A DNA stretch of 64,000 nucleotides. It comes from Roseiarcus sp050012775 (GTDB taxonomy: Bacteria > Pseudomonadota > Alphaproteobacteria > Rhizobiales > Beijerinckiaceae). The DNA is taken from NCBI GenBank assembly GCA_050012775.1, contig JBEKGN010000007.1:62001-126000 (forward strand), given 5' to 3'. The notes under the pieces are model-generated. The model saw only the letters and a list, made by a program, of their open reading frames with translations, searched no databases and had not been told where the DNA came from. Each line of letters opens with the position of its first letter. Within the stretch, counting starts at the first letter, position 1. A program made the position numbers and the translations under genes. Of this stretch, positions 25,819 through 33,621 are shown piece by piece.

Positions 25819-27096
25819 ATGACGAACGACGAGCCCGGCTTTTCCACGCTGTCGATCCACGCCGGCGCGAGGCCCGATCCGACGACCGGCGCGCGCATCA
25901 CCCCGATCTACCAGACGACCGCCTTCGTCTTCGACGACGTCGACCACGCGGCCTCGCTGTTCGGCCTGCAGGCGTTCGGCAATATCTATACGCGCATCAC
26001 CAATCCCACGACCGCGGCGCTCGAGGAACGGGTCGCCGCGCTCGAGGGCGCTCCGGCCGCGCTCGCGGTGGCCTCGGGCCACGCCGCCCAGGCGATCGTC
26101 TTCCACACGCTGATGCGGCCAGGCGACGAATTCGTCGCCTCGACAAAGCTTTACGGCGGCTCGATCAACCAGTTCAACCACGCCTTCAAGAACTTCGGCT
26201 GGCAGGTGAAATGGGCCGATCCCGACGATCTCGACGCCGTGCGCGCCGGCGTGAACGAAAAGACCAAGGCGATCTTCATCGAGTCGATCGCCAATCCCGG
26301 CGGCGTCGTCACCGACATCGAAGGCGTCGCCGCCATCGCCAAAGCGGCCAGGATCCCGCTGATCGTCGACAACACGCTGGCGACGCCCTATCTCATCCGC
26401 CCGCTCGATCACGGCGCCGACATCGTCGTTCACTCCGCGACGAAATATCTTTGCGGCCACGGCAATTCGATGGGCGGCGTGATCGTTGACGGCGGCTCGT
26501 TCGAATGGATGGGCGACGCGCGTTATCCCATGTTGTCGGCGCCCCGGCCCGAATACAATGGCATCACGCTCGCCGAGACCTTCGGCAATTTCGCTTTCGC
26601 GATCGCCTGCCGCGTGCTCGGCCTGCGCGATCTCGGTCCGGCGATCTCGCCGTTCAATTCCTTTCTGATCCTCACCGGAATCGAAACGCTGTCGCTGCGC
26701 ATGCAGCGCCATTGCGACAACGCGCTGGTCGTGGCCAGGCATTTGGCCGGACACGACAAGGTGGGTTGGGTCTCCTACGCCGGACTTCCCGGCAATCGCT
26801 ACCACGAGCTGGCGCGGCGCTATTGCCCGAAGGGGGCCGGCGGCGTCTTCACCTTTGGCGTCAAGGGCGGCTACGAGGCGGGCGTCGCCCTGGTCAGGAA
26901 GCTGCAATTGTTCTCCCATGTCGCCAATATCGGCGATACCCGCTCGCTCGTCATCCACCCCGCCTCGACCACGCACCGCCAGCTCGCCGACGCGCAAAGA
27001 ATCGCCGCCGGCGCCGGGCCGGACGTGGTGCGGCTGTCGATCGGGCTGGAGGACGTCGCCGACTTGATCGCGGACCTGGATCAGGCGCTGGCGTGA
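25819..27096 (+). CDS. metY: O-acetylhomoserine aminocarboxypropyltransferase (sulfhydrylase)
   Basis: 425 residues from ATG 25819 (GGGGGG 4 nt upstream). Cys/Met-metabolism PLP enzyme: YTRITNPTTAALEERVAALEG near 55-75, ASGHAAQ, DNTLATPYLIRPLDHGADIVVHSATKY with the PLP lysine K209, and the C-terminal TRSLVIHPASTTHRQL. It makes homocysteine from O-acetylhomoserine and sulfide in the cytoplasm. I looked for a SAM riboswitch in the 136-nt leader and did not find the core. It is alone in its unit, converging with the ClC gene. Confidence 0.93.
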   Translation: MTNDEPGFSTLSIHAGARPDPTTGARITPIYQTTAFVFDDVDHAASLFGLQAFGNIYTRITNPTTAALEERVAALEGAPAALAVASGHAAQAIVFHTLMRPGDEFVASTKLYGGSINQFNHAFKNFGWQVKWADPDDLDAVRAGVNEKTKAIFIESIANPGGVVTDIEGVAAIAKAARIPLIVDNTLATPYLIRPLDHGADIVVHSATKYLCGHGNSMGGVIVDGGSFEWMGDARYPMLSAPRPEYNGITLAETFGNFAFAIACRVLGLRDLGPAISPFNSFLILTGIETLSLRMQRHCDNALVVARHLAGHDKVGWVSYAGLPGNRYHELARRYCPKGAGGVFTFGVKGGYEAGVALVRKLQLFSHVANIGDTRSLVIHPASTTHRQLADAQRIAAGAGPDVVRLSIGLEDVADLIADLDQALA

Positions 27097-27102
27097 GAGG
27101 GC

Positions 27103-27130
27103 GCGAGGCGGCGCCGACCCCGCCCCTCGC
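27103..27130. terminator. GC-rich hairpin between convergent metY and ClC genes
   Basis: GCGAGG (27103-27108) pairs with CCTCGC (27125-27130); CGG and CCG extend it with a 2-nt bulge. It fills the 34-nt gap between two convergent stops, a place where a two-way terminator is expected. No T-run is present. Confidence 0.35.
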
Positions 27131-28903
27131 CTATCCCCCGCCGAGCACGCCCCTCGCCGCTAGGCTCGTTTCCTGGGCGTAGCGGCGCGCGGCGTAGGCC
27201 TCGCTGAGCGTGCCGACGACGGCGCCGGTTGCGCGGTCGGTGACGGCGAGCGTGTCCGTCTGCGCGGCGTCGAAAATCCCCAATGCCGAGCGCGCGTCGA
27301 TGTCGGGATGCAGGGTCGTCTGCGGCAGGCGCGCGACGGCCGAGATCGGACCGCCGTCCTCGTCGTCTCCAAGGGGAACGGCGTGCGCCTCGGGCACGAG
27401 AACCAGCCCCCGGTAGCGTCCCGCTTCGTCGACGGCGACGACCGCATGCGCGCTGCCGAGCGGATGGGCGGCGCGAAAGGCGCGAATCGTCGCCTGCGCC
27501 AGCGTCGTCGGCGGGGCGCGGACCATCAGGCGCGCGACGGTCAGATCGCGCAGCCAGCCGACGTCCTGGGCGCCGCGGATCGACTCGCCGCGCAGATGCA
27601 GGCGCCAAGTGGTGAAGGAATAGCCGAAGGTCGCGCGCACGGCGAGGCTCGTCGCGATGCAGGCCGCCAGCACGCCGCCCGCCACGCCGAGGTCGCCGGT
27701 GCTCTCCAACACGAGGAACGTCATCGTCAGCGGTCCGCCGACGATCGCGACGCCCAGCGTTCCCATGCCGGCCAGGATGCAGGCGGTCGGATCGAGCCCG
27801 AGCGCCGGCAGCGCGGCGTTGACGCCGAGCGCGTAAAGCTTGCCGAGCAGCGCGCCGACGAACAGCGAGGCGAAAAACAAGCCGCCGCGAAAGCCCGAGG
27901 CGAGCGAGACCAGGCTCGCGGTCAGCTTGAGGCCGATGAGCGCGATGAGGGTCGCGGCCGAAAGCGCCGCGGGAAAGTCGAGCCCCAGCGCGCCGTGTCC
28001 GGCGCCGAGCACTTGCGGCGTATAGAGCGCCATCGCGCCGACCAGCAGGCCGCCGAGGACGGGGCGCGCCCAAATCGGCGTACGGGAGACCTCGAAGGCG
28101 CGTTCGAGCACGGCGGCGGCGCGCATCGCGCCGACGCCGAGGGCCGCCGACAGGAGGCCCAACCCGATCAGGGCGAGGTGATGACCGACGGCCAGCGGCG
28201 CGACTCGCGGCGCGACGACGACATAGGGCGCGCCGCCCAGCGCCTTGACGATCAAGGTCGCAGCGAGCGCGGCGGCGAAAATCGGGCCGGCGTTGGCGAG
28301 CGAATAAGCGCCGATGATTAGTTCCGACGCGTAGAAAGCGCCGGTGAGCGGCGCGCCGAACGCCGCCGCGATCGCCCCGCCGGCGCCGCAGCCCACCAGG
28401 ATGCGCAAGTCCTGGCGGCGCAGCTGCAACGCCAGGCCGATGCGCGAAGCGATGGCGGCTCCGATCTGCGCATAGCCCGCTTCGAGCCCGACCGACGCGC
28501 CGCAACCATTGGAAATCACCGTCTGCGCGCTGACAAGCGCGCTTTCGCCCATCGCCATGCGGCCGCCGCGCAAGGCGTTGGCTTCGATCGGATCGACCGC
28601 CGGCGCCCGCTTCCTGGCGCGTCGCCAGCGCTCGATCAGCCCGAGGGCGAGGCCGCCAAGCGGGAGCGCGAGGAACGCCGCGAGAGGGCGAATCCGCGCC
28701 GCCGCGCTCAGTCGCACATCGAAAGGGATGCCGTAGATCGCGACATGCGCGCTTTCGGCGATCCAGGTCATCGCCGTCACGCAGAAGCCCGCCAAGGCGC
28801 CGACGACGACCGCGACGACGACCAGCGACAGTTCATTGGAGCGGACGACGGCTCGCAGGCGCGACGCGGCGGCGAGCAACCGGCGCCAAGCGGCGATCCT
28901 CAT
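27131..28903 (-). CDS. ClC-family chloride channel/antiporter with CBS region
   Basis: 590 residues: ten or more membrane helices to about 430, then a cytoplasmic part that fits a pair of CBS domains. Compared with classical ClC motifs, GSGIP is GCGAS, G(K/R)EGP is GLEAG with the gating glutamate kept as E141, and GxFxP is GGLFFAS. AAFGAPLTGAFYASE keeps the inner glutamate helix. The altered filter residues suggest other anion selectivity than the classical chloride form; the family includes fluoride and nitrate carriers. It could be co-transcribed with the heme A synthase gene 46 nt upstream. Confidence 0.87.
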   Translation of the reverse strand: MRIAAWRRLLAAASRLRAVVRSNELSLVVVAVVVGALAGFCVTAMTWIAESAHVAIYGIPFDVRLSAAARIRPLAAFLALPLGGLALGLIERWRRARKRAPAVDPIEANALRGGRMAMGESALVSAQTVISNGCGASVGLEAGYAQIGAAIASRIGLALQLRRQDLRILVGCGAGGAIAAAFGAPLTGAFYASELIIGAYSLANAGPIFAAALAATLIVKALGGAPYVVVAPRVAPLAVGHHLALIGLGLLSAALGVGAMRAAAVLERAFEVSRTPIWARPVLGGLLVGAMALYTPQVLGAGHGALGLDFPAALSAATLIALIGLKLTASLVSLASGFRGGLFFASLFVGALLGKLYALGVNAALPALGLDPTACILAGMGTLGVAIVGGPLTMTFLVLESTGDLGVAGGVLAACIATSLAVRATFGYSFTTWRLHLRGESIRGAQDVGWLRDLTVARLMVRAPPTTLAQATIRAFRAAHPLGSAHAVVAVDEAGRYRGLVLVPEAHAVPLGDDEDGGPISAVARLPQTTLHPDIDARSALGIFDAAQTDTLAVTDRATGAVVGTLSEAYAARRYAQETSLAARGVLGGG

Positions 28904-28949
28904 GACGCGCGGCGCGCGGGTCCGCGACGCGGGTCGGGCGCGGCCGCCG

Positions 28950-30032
28950 TCATCGCGCCGTCTCCCCCGCCCGCTCCATTCCCGTCACGCGCCAGTGCGC
29001 GACCGCCATGCCGAACAGCAGCAGCGCCACCGCCTGATGGGCGAGCGCGAATTCGATCGGCGCGACCAGGATCAGCGTGGCGATCCCGACCGCCGCCTGC
29101 AGAATCGCCAGCGCGGCGAGCACGCCGGCGCGGCGGGCGAGCGACGTGCGGGGCGCGCGCCGCCGCGCGGCGAACGCGTGCGCCAGCGCCGCCGCGACCA
29201 CGGCGTAGGCGACCAGGCGATGATCGAATTGCACGGTCGTCACGTCGTCGACGATCGAGCGCGGCCAGGGCGTGAGGCCGAACAGGCCGGCGGGGATCAG
29301 CTTGCCGTCCATCAGCGGCCAAGTGTTGTCGATCAGGCCGGCGCGAAGGCCGGCGACCAGCGCGCCAAGGCCGAGCTGGCAGAAGATCAGCGCGACGAGG
29401 GCGCCCGCCGCCGCGACGAACCCCGCGCCGGCGCTCTCGCGCGGGCGCTTGGCTAGGCCGACGGCGGCGTAAATCAGCGCGCCGAAGGTGGCGGCGGCGA
29501 TGAGGAGATGCAGCGCGAGGCGATCCTGCGCGACTTCCGTGCGCTCGGCGAGCCCGGAGCTGACCATCCACCAGCCGACGATCGGCTCCAGCGCCAGCAG
29601 GCCGGTCGCGACGGCGATCTGGCGCCCGAGCGGGCCCCTGAAGCGGCCACGGCGCCAGAACCACAGGGCGGGCAGAACGAAGGCCGCGCCGATCAGGCGG
29701 GCGAGCAGGCGATGGCTCCATTCCCAGAAATAGATGGTCTTGAAACCTTCGAGAGTCATGTCCGCGTTGAGCGCGGAATATTGCGGGATTTGCTTATAGC
29801 GCTGGAATTCCTCGGCCCAGTCGGCTTGGCTGAGCGGCGGAATCACGCCGGTCAGGGGCCGCCATTGCGTGATCGACAGACCGGATTCGGTGAGCCGCGT
29901 CGCCCCGCCGACCATCACCATCGCGAAGACCAACGCCGCGACCGCGACGAGCCACGCGCGCACGGCGCGCGAAGCGCCGGCTTGCCCGCCCGTCTCTCCT
30001 CGGCTCGTCGCCAGAGCGCCCTGCTGCGGCAT
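28950..30032 (-). CDS. ctaA: Heme A synthase, COX15/CtaA type
   Basis: 360 residues from ATG 30032. About eight membrane helices with the four conserved heme-ligand His positions: EWSHRLLAR, ALHLLIAA, FDHRLVAY and ALAHQAVALLLF. MVGGATRLTESGLSITQWRPLTGVIPPL is the alphaproteobacterial and mitochondrial COX15 signature. It oxidises heme O to heme A for aa3-type cytochrome oxidase at the inner membrane. The DUF2842 gene lies divergently 131 nt away. Confidence 0.94.
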   Translation of the reverse strand: MPQQGALATSRGETGGQAGASRAVRAWLVAVAALVFAMVMVGGATRLTESGLSITQWRPLTGVIPPLSQADWAEEFQRYKQIPQYSALNADMTLEGFKTIYFWEWSHRLLARLIGAAFVLPALWFWRRGRFRGPLGRQIAVATGLLALEPIVGWWMVSSGLAERTEVAQDRLALHLLIAAATFGALIYAAVGLAKRPRESAGAGFVAAAGALVALIFCQLGLGALVAGLRAGLIDNTWPLMDGKLIPAGLFGLTPWPRSIVDDVTTVQFDHRLVAYAVVAAALAHAFAARRRAPRTSLARRAGVLAALAILQAAVGIATLILVAPIEFALAHQAVALLLFGMAVAHWRVTGMERAGETAR

Positions 30033-30034
30033 TC

Positions 30035-30082
30035 TCGTTTCCCGACTCGCCCGTTTCCCGACTCGCCCGTTTCCCGGCTTGC
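30035..30082. repeat. Three tandem 16-bp repeats
   Basis: The unit (t/c)CGTTTCCCGACTCGC occurs three times head to tail: 30035-30050, 30051-30066 (one difference) and 30067-30082 (last copy ending GGCTTGC, two more differences). It lies directly upstream of ctaA, between divergent ctaA and DUF2842 genes, where promoters are expected. Confidence 0.75.
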
Positions 30083-30163
30083 ATCGCTGCGCGCGCCAAG
30101 ACATAAGCGGTCGCGCTTCGCGCCGCAAATCGCTTGCGGCGAGAGTTCTCGTGAGGGTCCGCC

Positions 30164-30379
30164 ATGTCCGCGCGCATCCGCAAACTCGTCGGCGGAATCG
30201 CCATGATCGCCTTCGTCGGCTTCTACGCGATGATCGCGATGGCGCTCGCCCAGTCGCGTCCGCTGCAAGAGGCGCCGGCCCTGCTGCGGACGCTCGGCTA
30301 TATCGTGCTGGGCCTCGCCTGGACCTTGCCGTTGATGCCGCTCATCAAGTGGATGGAGCGGCCCGACAGGCGCGCGTGA
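30164..30379 (+). CDS. DUF2842 small membrane protein
   Basis: 71 residues with two membrane helices (about 8-30 and 42-62) and the family pattern MSARIRKLVGGIAMIAFVGFYAM, then IVLGLAWTLPLMPLIKWM. DUF2842 is found in alphaproteobacteria, often beside the COX15 gene as here. A role in cytochrome oxidase assembly is suggested by context only. Confidence 0.85.
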   Translation: MSARIRKLVGGIAMIAFVGFYAMIAMALAQSRPLQEAPALLRTLGYIVLGLAWTLPLMPLIKWMERPDRRA

Positions 30380-30415
30380 CTTCTCACCGGGGATTCGCTT
30401 GATGCGCGCGCCGTC

Positions 30416-31060
30416 ATGACTCGCGAGCCGCCCGCCTTCGACGCCGCCTTTCGCGACAAATTGGCGTTGCTGCTGGCGTGGCGGCGCGACGTCAGGCGCT
30501 TCCGCCCCGATCCGGTTGCCCAGGCCCTGATCGACGAATTGCTCGATCTCGCGCAGCTCGCGCCCTCGGTCGGCAACAGCCAGCCCTGGCGCATCGTCAG
30601 CGTCGAAAGTCCGCAAAAGCGCGCCGCGATCCGCGCCAATTTCGAACGCTGCAACGCCGACGCGCTGGCGGCGCAATGCGGCGAGCGCGCCGCGCTCTAC
30701 GCCCGGCTGAAACTGGCCGGCCTCGATGCGGCGCCGGTGCAACTGGCGGTCTTCTGCGATCGCTCGACGACGCAAGGCCATGGGCTCGGAATGCGCACCA
30801 TGCCGGAAATGCTGGATTACTCCGTCGTCGGCATGATCGCGTCGTTGTGGCTCGCCGCGCGCGCCGCCGGCCTGGGGCTCGGCTGGATTTCGATCCTCGA
30901 TCCCGCCGCGGCGGCGCGCGATCTGGGGACGCCCGCGGAATACAAGCTGATCGCCTATCTCTGCCTCGGCTGGCCGGTGGAAGAACACGACGACCCCGAA
31001 CTCGTGCGCCACGGCTGGCAGAACCGCACGGCCGCCGGGCGACGAACGATGATCGTCTAG
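30416..31060 (+). CDS. bluB: 5,6-dimethylbenzimidazole synthase
   Basis: 214 residues of the nitroreductase fold with BluB marks: RRDVRRFRPDPV, LAQLAPSVGNSQPWR (about 45-60), CDRSTTQGHGLGMRTMPEMLDYSVV (about 120-140) and the C-terminal LCLGWPVEEHDDPELVRHGW. It cleaves reduced FMN with oxygen to make the lower ligand of vitamin B12. Other cobalamin genes are not nearby and no cobalamin riboswitch was seen upstream; the gap to DUF2842 is 36 nt. Confidence 0.92.
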   Translation: MTREPPAFDAAFRDKLALLLAWRRDVRRFRPDPVAQALIDELLDLAQLAPSVGNSQPWRIVSVESPQKRAAIRANFERCNADALAAQCGERAALYARLKLAGLDAAPVQLAVFCDRSTTQGHGLGMRTMPEMLDYSVVGMIASLWLAARAAGLGLGWISILDPAAAARDLGTPAEYKLIAYLCLGWPVEEHDDPELVRHGWQNRTAAGRRTMIV

Positions 31061-31385
31061 GGGGAATGGGCCCTTTGCCTTCGCTCGCTTGCGGGGAGAA
31101 CGAGGAAAATCGTCGATTCGCTTCGCTGCGAATTTTCCACTCGATCCCGCCGACTTTTCGCCAATGCGACAGCGTGCGCGCCACCGCACTTGGGATGACG
31201 CCCGTCCGCCGCGACAATACTCTCCGACCAAGATGGCTTTTATAAAGAAAAATATAGAATCTAAAATCTGCTTTACTTTGACCAGTACTCCTTTTCGCCA
31301 GTCGCAACGCTTGTTACGTCCTTGACGGATGCGGGGATGCTTTATGGGCGCCCTTCACGGGCGCCGCTTTCTCGAGGAGATGGTC
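31061..31385. other. Intergenic stretch with AT-rich island and terminator-like hairpin
   Basis: 325 nt. An imperfect inverted repeat, GAAAATCG...CGAATTTTC at about 31107-31139, may end bluB transcription. The part 31230-31310 is strikingly AT-rich (for example TATAAAGAAAAATATAGAAT) against a GC-rich genome and probably holds a promoter. A compact hairpin follows at 31347-31365. No protein gene fits. Confidence 0.5.
31347..31365 (+). terminator. Terminator-like hairpin in front of a glycine-rich secreted protein gene
   Basis: GGCGCCC, loop TTCAC, GGGCGCC, followed by GCTTT. The 7-bp stem is perfect. It lies 20 nt before the start codon of the next gene on the same strand, so it would either end a short upstream transcript or attenuate that gene. 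Confidence 0.45.
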
Positions 31386-31715
31386 ATGCGTGCATCGATC
31401 AAGACTACGCTCGCCGGCGTTCTCACCGCTACGGCGCTGGCTGTCGGGACAATCGGCGGCGCCGCGCCGGCGTCCGCTCACATGTTCCATGGCGGCGGCG
31501 GCTTTGGTCACGGCTTCGGCGGGCGCGGCTTCGGCGGCTTTGGTCACGGCTTCGCCGGGCGCGGCTTCGGCGGCCGCTTTGGCCGCGGCTTCGCGGGGCG
31601 CGGTTACGCCAGAGGCTACGGCGGATACGGCGGATATGGTGGATACGGCGGATATTACGGCGGCTACTATTGCGATCCATACTGGCTGCTCATCAATCCA
31701 TTGATGTGCATGTGA
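31386..31715 (+). CDS. Secreted glycine-rich protein
   Basis: 109 residues from ATG 31386, chosen because GAGGAG is 6 nt upstream (ATG 31380 is too close). Signal peptide of about 33 residues ending in APASA. The mature part is almost all Gly, Phe, His, Arg and Tyr in GFGGRGFGGFGHGF-type repeats, then GGYGGYGG repeats and a C-terminal YCDPYWLLINPLMCM with two Cys. Expected to be exported and disordered; possibly metal-binding through His/Cys or part of the envelope. Function unknown. Confidence 0.7.
   Translation: MRASIKTTLAGVLTATALAVGTIGGAAPASAHMFHGGGGFGHGFGGRGFGGFGHGFAGRGFGGRFGRGFAGRGYARGYGGYGGYGGYGGYYGGYYCDPYWLLINPLMCM
31500..31571 (+). repeat. 36-bp tandem duplication inside the glycine-rich gene
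   Basis: 31500-31535 and 31536-31571 differ at one position and encode the GFGHGF-GRGFG repeat; a degenerate third copy follows to about 31607. Such repeats change copy number by slippage. Confidence 0.8.
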
Positions 31716-31907
31716 TCGACAGTCGTTCGTCCGGCCTTTGGGAGGGGAGCGGAAGAACGCCTCGTCTCCCCGGGCATTCCTTTTCGCAGCGCTGTTTCGG
31801 CGCCGCCGCAGGAGGAGTAATATTGTCCTCCCGGAATTGGGAGCGCGCCGGTGGCCTCTCTCTCCGTCGCTGAGCTCGCTCGATTCGGGCGAAAGCGGAG
31901 ACTGGCG

Positions 31908-32105
31908 ATGCTGAACAAGTTTCTGCGATGCGGCGTCTTGATGGTCGCGCTCTCGGCGCCGCTCGGAGGTTGTCTGGAAATCGCGGGGAGTAAGATGAAC
32001 CGCGGACCCACGGCGCCGCAGGCGAGTCCCTGCCCGCATGGCGCTCAATCAGCGGGCGAGACTGTCGGATATGGCTGCGCGCCGCCGGCGCCCGCCGCTT
32101 ACTGA
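31908..32105 (+). CDS. Small putative lipoprotein
   Basis: 65 residues from ATG 31908 (GGAG 8 nt upstream). N-terminus LNKFLRCGVLMVALSAPLGGC is a lipoprotein signal with Cys at about 23, predicting a lipid-anchored mature peptide of about 43 residues rich in Pro, Ala and Gly with two more Cys. No family recognised. It lies in a run of small secreted proteins. Confidence 0.6.
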   Translation: MLNKFLRCGVLMVALSAPLGGCLEIAGSKMNRGPTAPQASPCPHGAQSAGETVGYGCAPPAPAAY

Positions 32106-32132
32106 CCGTCGCGAGGCAAGCGAGCGAAGCTC

Positions 32133-32687
32133 ATGCGCAAAGGATTCCTCGCCGCCGCTCTCGCCGCCGCCGTCGGCTTCGCCTCGCTCGATTTCGCCGC
32201 GGCCGGCGACGCCGCGCCGCGCGATGGCGATTCCGCGGACCCCGGCGCCTCGGCTTGCGATTCTTTCGCCTGGCCAATCGAAAGAGAGCGCGCGTGGTTC
32301 GGCGACGCAAAATTGGCGCGTCGCGCTTCGGGCGCGCGGCTTTCCAGAATCGATCGCGCCGTCGAACTGTCCCTTTTGCCGACGAAGACGGTTCGATTTT
32401 TCTTGGCGCCCGAACGCGCGCCCAGAGCGGACAGCTACAGCGGCGAGGTGACGTTCTTCGGCGTGCCGAGGCCGGCGACTTATCAGGTGACGCTGTCGGA
32501 CGAGGCGTGGATCGAAGTGTTCGAAAATGGCGCGCGTCTGAAATCCACGTCTTCCACGGACGCGAAGGGTTGCGCGGGCGTGCGCAAAAGCGTGCGCTTC
32601 CGGCTCGCGCCCGGCGACCTCGTGCTGATCCAGTTGAGCGACGCGGCAAAGAACTCGATCAAGGTCGCCTTCGCCGAGGCGCCATAG
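32133..32687 (+). CDS. Secreted protein of unknown function
   Basis: 184 residues. Signal peptide of about 24 residues (AAALAAAVGFASLDFAAA). The mature part has two Cys (near 42 and 148) that could form a disulfide and a beta-rich middle (YSGEVTFFGVPRPATYQVTLSDEAWIEVFENG). I do not recognise a family, though the layout resembles periplasmic beta-sandwich proteins. It begins 27 nt after the lipoprotein gene, so they may be one operon. Confidence 0.65.
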   Translation: MRKGFLAAALAAAVGFASLDFAAAGDAAPRDGDSADPGASACDSFAWPIERERAWFGDAKLARRASGARLSRIDRAVELSLLPTKTVRFFLAPERAPRADSYSGEVTFFGVPRPATYQVTLSDEAWIEVFENGARLKSTSSTDAKGCAGVRKSVRFRLAPGDLVLIQLSDAAKNSIKVAFAEAP

Positions 32688-32776
32688 AGCGCCCCGGCGG
32701 ACTTCGCCGCCATTCAAGCCGCCGCGCCGCGCCTGGGCGGGTTGACTCGAACGCCGCGATCTGGCGCCCTTAGTCG

Positions 32777-33109
32777 ATGTCGTCCGATCCTGTGTCGTCG
32801 CTCCGATCCTGCTGGCGTCGAGCCTGGCCCGCCTGTCTCTTCGTCGGCGCCGCGGTGTTCTTCTGGGGTCTGGCGGCCGCGGGCGAGGCCCCTGCCCTGC
32901 GGACGCACCACGTCAGCGAAATCGCGACGTTTTGGGGAACTGCCTTCCTGATCGTCGTCGGCCTGCCGCTGCTCGCCGCCTGGGCGCTGTGGTCGGCGCT
33001 GGGCATCCGCCACTGGGCCGCGCGCCTGAGTCTCTACGCGGGATTCCTGGTGGCCGACTTCGCTTTGTGCGCATGGCTCTTTTTCGGCGCCGTCCAGCCG
33101 CAGATGTGA
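32777..33109 (+). CDS. Small membrane protein of unknown function
   Basis: 110 residues with three hydrophobic helices (about 18-36, 50-72 and 83-105). Arg-rich N-terminus suggests it stays in the cytoplasm. No family recognised. It converges with the secreted protein gene at 33138. Confidence 0.6.
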   Translation: MSSDPVSSLRSCWRRAWPACLFVGAAVFFWGLAAAGEAPALRTHHVSEIATFWGTAFLIVVGLPLLAAWALWSALGIRHWAARLSLYAGFLVADFALCAWLFFGAVQPQM

Positions 33110-33137
33110 TCGGCGCTGAATTGAGCGCCCGGCCCGC

Positions 33138-33494
33138 TCAATCCTTCTTCAACGCGAACGAAACCGCGGGGTGGCCTCCCTCGCGCACCGTCACGCGGGC
33201 GCTCGTCGCGCCCTCGCGGGTCAAGACGGCTTCACCGCGCGACCATTTGATCGTCGCCGCCGCGCCGTCGCGCGAGACCGCGCCCTTGGCGTCCCCGATG
33301 TAATCGTCACGCCAGTAAATCCCGATGAATTCGTCGCCGACGAAAATGATCTGCGCGCCCGATTTGTCGCTCCAGCCGCCGGCCCATGTCCCGTCCCAGG
33401 ACTGCCGGGCCTGAGCGAAGGCGGGAGCGCCGATCGGGGCGGACGAGACGGCCGCGCCGAGGAAGAGCAACGAGATTACGACCAGGGGCTTCAT
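33138..33494 (-). CDS. Secreted protein of unknown function
   Basis: 118 residues. Signal peptide of about 27 residues ending in APAFA. The mature part is beta-rich (WDGTWAGGWSDKSGAQIIFVG, IGIYWRDDYIGDAKGAVS) and resembles small lipocalin-like or calycin-like periplasmic proteins, but this is a guess from the pattern. AGGA lies upstream of ATG 33494. Confidence 0.65.
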   Translation of the reverse strand: MKPLVVISLLFLGAAVSSAPIGAPAFAQARQSWDGTWAGGWSDKSGAQIIFVGDEFIGIYWRDDYIGDAKGAVSRDGAAATIKWSRGEAVLTREGATSARVTVREGGHPAVSFALKKD

Positions 33495-33621
33495 GAGGAA
33501 TCCTTCTTTGGGCGTGCGGCGGTCGCGAGCGATTTACGGTCTGGACGAAGCGCCGGCCGGCCGAACGAGAGGCTCTCGACCGGTTCGGCTTCGCGCGATC
33601 GCGCCCCGGCGCCCTCGGCGC

